DNA of 64,000 bases, from contig NZ_VDES01000002.1 of the NCBI RefSeq assembly GCF_013607875.1, positions 947,638 through 1,011,637 of the forward strand. Direction: 5' to 3'. This stretch comes from Blastomonas ursincola (lineage in GTDB: Bacteria; Pseudomonadota; Alphaproteobacteria; Sphingomonadales; Sphingomonadaceae). Below, piece by piece: positions 62,157 through 64,000 of the stretch; position 1 is the first letter of the stretch; each line of letters starts with the position of its first letter. The notes beneath the pieces are model-generated. The model saw only the letters and a program-made list of their open reading frames with translations, searched no databases and was not told the origin of the DNA. Made by a program: the position numbers and the translations under genes.

Positions 62157-63665
62157 ATGTTCGATAATCTGACTGATCGCCTTGGCGGCGTGTTCGACCG
62201 GCTGCGCGGACGCGGCGCGCTGAAGGAAGAGGACGTCCGCGCCGCTATGCGCGAGGTCCGCATCGCGCTGCTCGAGGCCGATGTCGCGCTTCCGGTCGTC
62301 CGCGATTTCATCAACACTGTCACCGAACAGGCCGTCGGCCAGGCGGTGCTCAAGTCGGTCGCGCCGGGCCAGCAGGTCGTCAAGATCGTCAACGACGCGC
62401 TGACCGAGATGCTGGGCTCCGAAGCCAGCGATCTCGACCTCGCCGTCGCGCCCCCCGCCGTCATCATGATGGTCGGTCTGCAGGGCTCGGGCAAGACCAC
62501 CAGCACCGCCAAGATCGCCAAGCTGCTCAAGGAAAAGCACGGCAAGAAGGTCATGATGGCCTCGCTCGACGTGCAGCGTCCGGCGGCGCAGGAACAGCTC
62601 AAGGTGCTGGGCGAGCAGATCAATGTCGCCACACTGCCGATCGTCGCGGGCCAGATGCCGGTCGATATCGCGCGGCGCGCGCTGCAATCGGCCAAGTTGC
62701 AGTCGTTCGACGTCGTGATGCTCGATACCGCGGGCCGTCTGCATGTCGACCAGCAGCTGATGGACGAGATGAAGGCGGTCGCCGCCGAAGCGACGCCCAA
62801 GGAAATCCTGCTCGTCGTCGACTCGCTCACCGGTCAGGACGCGGTCAACGTCGCCCAGAACTTCTCCGATCAGGTGCCGCTGACCGGCGTGGTGCTGACC
62901 CGCATGGACGGCGACGCCCGCGGCGGTGCGGCGCTCTCGATGCGCGCGGTCACCGGCCGTCCGATCAAGTTCGTCGGCATGGGCGAGAAGATGGACGCGA
63001 TCGAGCCGTTCCATCCGGGCCGTGTCGCGGGCCGCATCCTGGGCATGGGCGATGTTGTCAGCCTGGTGGAAAAGGCAGCGGCGACGGTCGAGAAGGAAGA
63101 CGCCGACAAGCTCGCGGCCAAGATGGCCAAGGGTCAGTTCGACATGAACGACCTGCGCACCCAGCTGCGGCAGATGGCCAAGATGGGCGGCCTCGGCGCG
63201 CTGGCGGGCATGATGCCGGGCATGAAAAAGGCCAAGGCAGCGATGCAGGCGAGCGGCATCGAGGACAAGGTGCTGGTGCACATGGACGCGATCATCGGAT
63301 CGATGACGCCCAAGGAGCGCGAGAAGCCCGGCCTGCTCAACGCCAAGCGCAAGATCCGCATCGCCAAGGGATCGGGCACCACCGTGCAGGACGTCAACCG
63401 GGTGATCAAGATGCACCAGGAGATGGAAGGCGCGATGAAGAAGATCCGCAAGATGGGCGGACTGAAGGGCCTCGCCGCCATGTTCGGTGGCGGCGGTGGT
63501 GGCGGAGACGGCGGCATGGGTGGCCTTGGCGGCGGCAAGATGCCGACTGAGGAGGACATTGCCGGGCTGCTTGGCGGGGGTGGCGGCAAGGGCATTGCCG
63601 GCGGGCTTCCGGGTCTTCCCGGCGGACTTCCTCCCGGTTTCCAGAATTTCAACAAGAAGAAGTGA
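62157..63665 (+). CDS. ffh: Signal recognition particle protein Ffh
   Basis: The 502-residue protein has an N domain, G domain with GLQGSGKTTSTAKIAKLL, DVQRPAAQEQL, DTAGRLHVD and TRMDGDARGGAA, and a Met-rich M domain (GLGALAGMMPGMKKAKAAM). A Gly-rich tail follows. It binds signal sequences and SRP RNA. AAGGAG lies 9 bases before the ATG. rpsP follows 39 bases later, the usual ffh-rpsP order. Confidence 0.97.
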   Translation: MFDNLTDRLGGVFDRLRGRGALKEEDVRAAMREVRIALLEADVALPVVRDFINTVTEQAVGQAVLKSVAPGQQVVKIVNDALTEMLGSEASDLDLAVAPPAVIMMVGLQGSGKTTSTAKIAKLLKEKHGKKVMMASLDVQRPAAQEQLKVLGEQINVATLPIVAGQMPVDIARRALQSAKLQSFDVVMLDTAGRLHVDQQLMDEMKAVAAEATPKEILLVVDSLTGQDAVNVAQNFSDQVPLTGVVLTRMDGDARGGAALSMRAVTGRPIKFVGMGEKMDAIEPFHPGRVAGRILGMGDVVSLVEKAAATVEKEDADKLAAKMAKGQFDMNDLRTQLRQMAKMGGLGALAGMMPGMKKAKAAMQASGIEDKVLVHMDAIIGSMTPKEREKPGLLNAKRKIRIAKGSGTTVQDVNRVIKMHQEMEGAMKKIRKMGGLKGLAAMFGGGGGGGDGGMGGLGGGKMPTEEDIAGLLGGGGGKGIAGGLPGLPGGLPPGFQNFNKKK

Positions 63666-63704
63666 TTTCGTTTTTCAAGTTCATCAGAAAGGTAAGGTTC
63701 TACA

Positions 63705-64000
63705 ATGTCGATTTCCATGCGTCTGTCGCGCGGCGGTTCCAAGAAGCGCCCGTATTACAAGATCGTCGTCGCCAACAGCCGCGCGCCCCGCGACGGCAAG
63801 TATCTTGAGCAGATCGGCACCTACAACCCGCTGCTCGCCAAGGATTCGGGCGAGCGCGTGAAGATCAACGAAGAGCGCGCCAAGCACTGGCTGTCGGTCG
63901 GCGCGCAGCCCACCGATCGTGTTGCCCGTTTCCTCGATGCCGCCGGCCTCAAGGAGCGCAAGGCAACCGTGAACCCGAAGAAGGGCGAGCCGGGCGAAAA
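63705..64000 (+). CDS. rpsP: 30S ribosomal protein S16 (3' end outside window)
   Basis: The frame is open to the window end, 98 residues visible. It starts [20 protein letters not shown], then [21 protein letters not shown], matching S16. AAGGTAAGG precedes the ATG. S16 assembles early in the 30S subunit. In this gene order rimM and trmD usually follow. Confidence 0.97.
   Translation, partial: MSISMRLSRGGSKKRPYYKIVVANSRAPRDGKYLEQIGTYNPLLAKDSGERVKINEERAKHWLSVGAQPTDRVARFLDAAGLKERKATVNPKKGEPGE

Overview
This window is chromosomal DNA from a GC-rich alphaproteobacterium, most likely a sphingomonad (Sphingomonadales). The reasons are the gene content (ChpT-type phosphotransferase, DUF1476, NDUFA12-like protein next to a DUF2155 protein, a DksA without its zinc cysteines, a CrtZ-type carotenoid hydroxylase, a TonB-dependent receptor, RarD/EamA transporters), the strong GC bias at third positions, and interspersed palindromes of the sort common in sphingomonads. 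The assignment is an inference; there is no rRNA gene here to settle it. I see no prophage, insertion sequence, integrase or CRISPR array.

Layout. 0-9 kb: the end of an EAL phosphodiesterase, then a leftward operon DUF1285-NUDIX-CCA-adding enzyme joined by 4-base overlaps, a GNAT, a DUF1499 membrane protein, a thioesterase, a SodC lipoprotein, a TonB-like protein, tRNA-Thr(TGT), a predicted RNase H-fold protein and a secreted serine hydrolase. 9-12.4 kb: a BrnT-type toxin with an unusual antitoxin candidate, rarA, a PadR regulator with a palindromic operator, and crtZ. 12.4-17.8 kb: leuC, a periplasmic metallo-beta-lactamase, a tiny membrane protein and leuD, then a quinone oxidoreductase and DUF1476-BolA-GrxD (iron-sulfur and redox), flanked by two copies of a composite palindrome. 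17.8-24.8 kb: RarD, small envelope proteins, a J-domain protein, a secreted caspase-like/Sel1 protein, RNase P RNA, an amidase and a second EamA transporter. 24.9-30.9 kb: a compact leftward chemotaxis-type cluster chpT, cheA, cheW, cheY, cheB, cheR with no chemoreceptor in it. 31-45.9 kb: housekeeping genes (JAMM peptidase, rluD-like, rpoH, NDUFA12, DUF2155, aat, prfB), fatty-acid and CoA enzymes, PilZ, dksA, a very low-complexity Ser/Gly protein with a PEP-CTERM-like tail, and serS. 46-53 kb: TonB-dependent receptor, aldo/keto reductase, dicarboxylate symporter, glmM and DUF1272. 53-64 kb: a ThiD-glyoxalase fusion, sodB, two secreted unknowns, a leftward operon dapF-mtaB-ftsY-yciB, a GGDEF-EAL protein, ffh and the start of rpsP.

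How they work together. Several blocks are tight operons with ATGA or GTGA overlaps (DUF1285/nudix/cca; cheA/cheW; cheB/cheR; mtaB/ftsY/yciB; symporter/aldo-keto reductase; NDUFA12/DUF2155). Both SRP-pathway GTPases (FtsY and Ffh) lie within about 6 kb of each other. Two c-di-GMP proteins sit at the window edges and a PilZ protein lies between them. The most unusual items are: the toxin-antitoxin pair whose antitoxin seems to carry a YegP-like domain where a DNA-binding domain is expected; a palindromic repeat inserted in frame in mtaB with a second copy 6 kb away; the convergent antisense overlap of aat and the DUF2155 gene; the ThiD-VOC fusion; the Ser-rich PEP-CTERM-like protein; and a degenerate receiver at the end of CheA.
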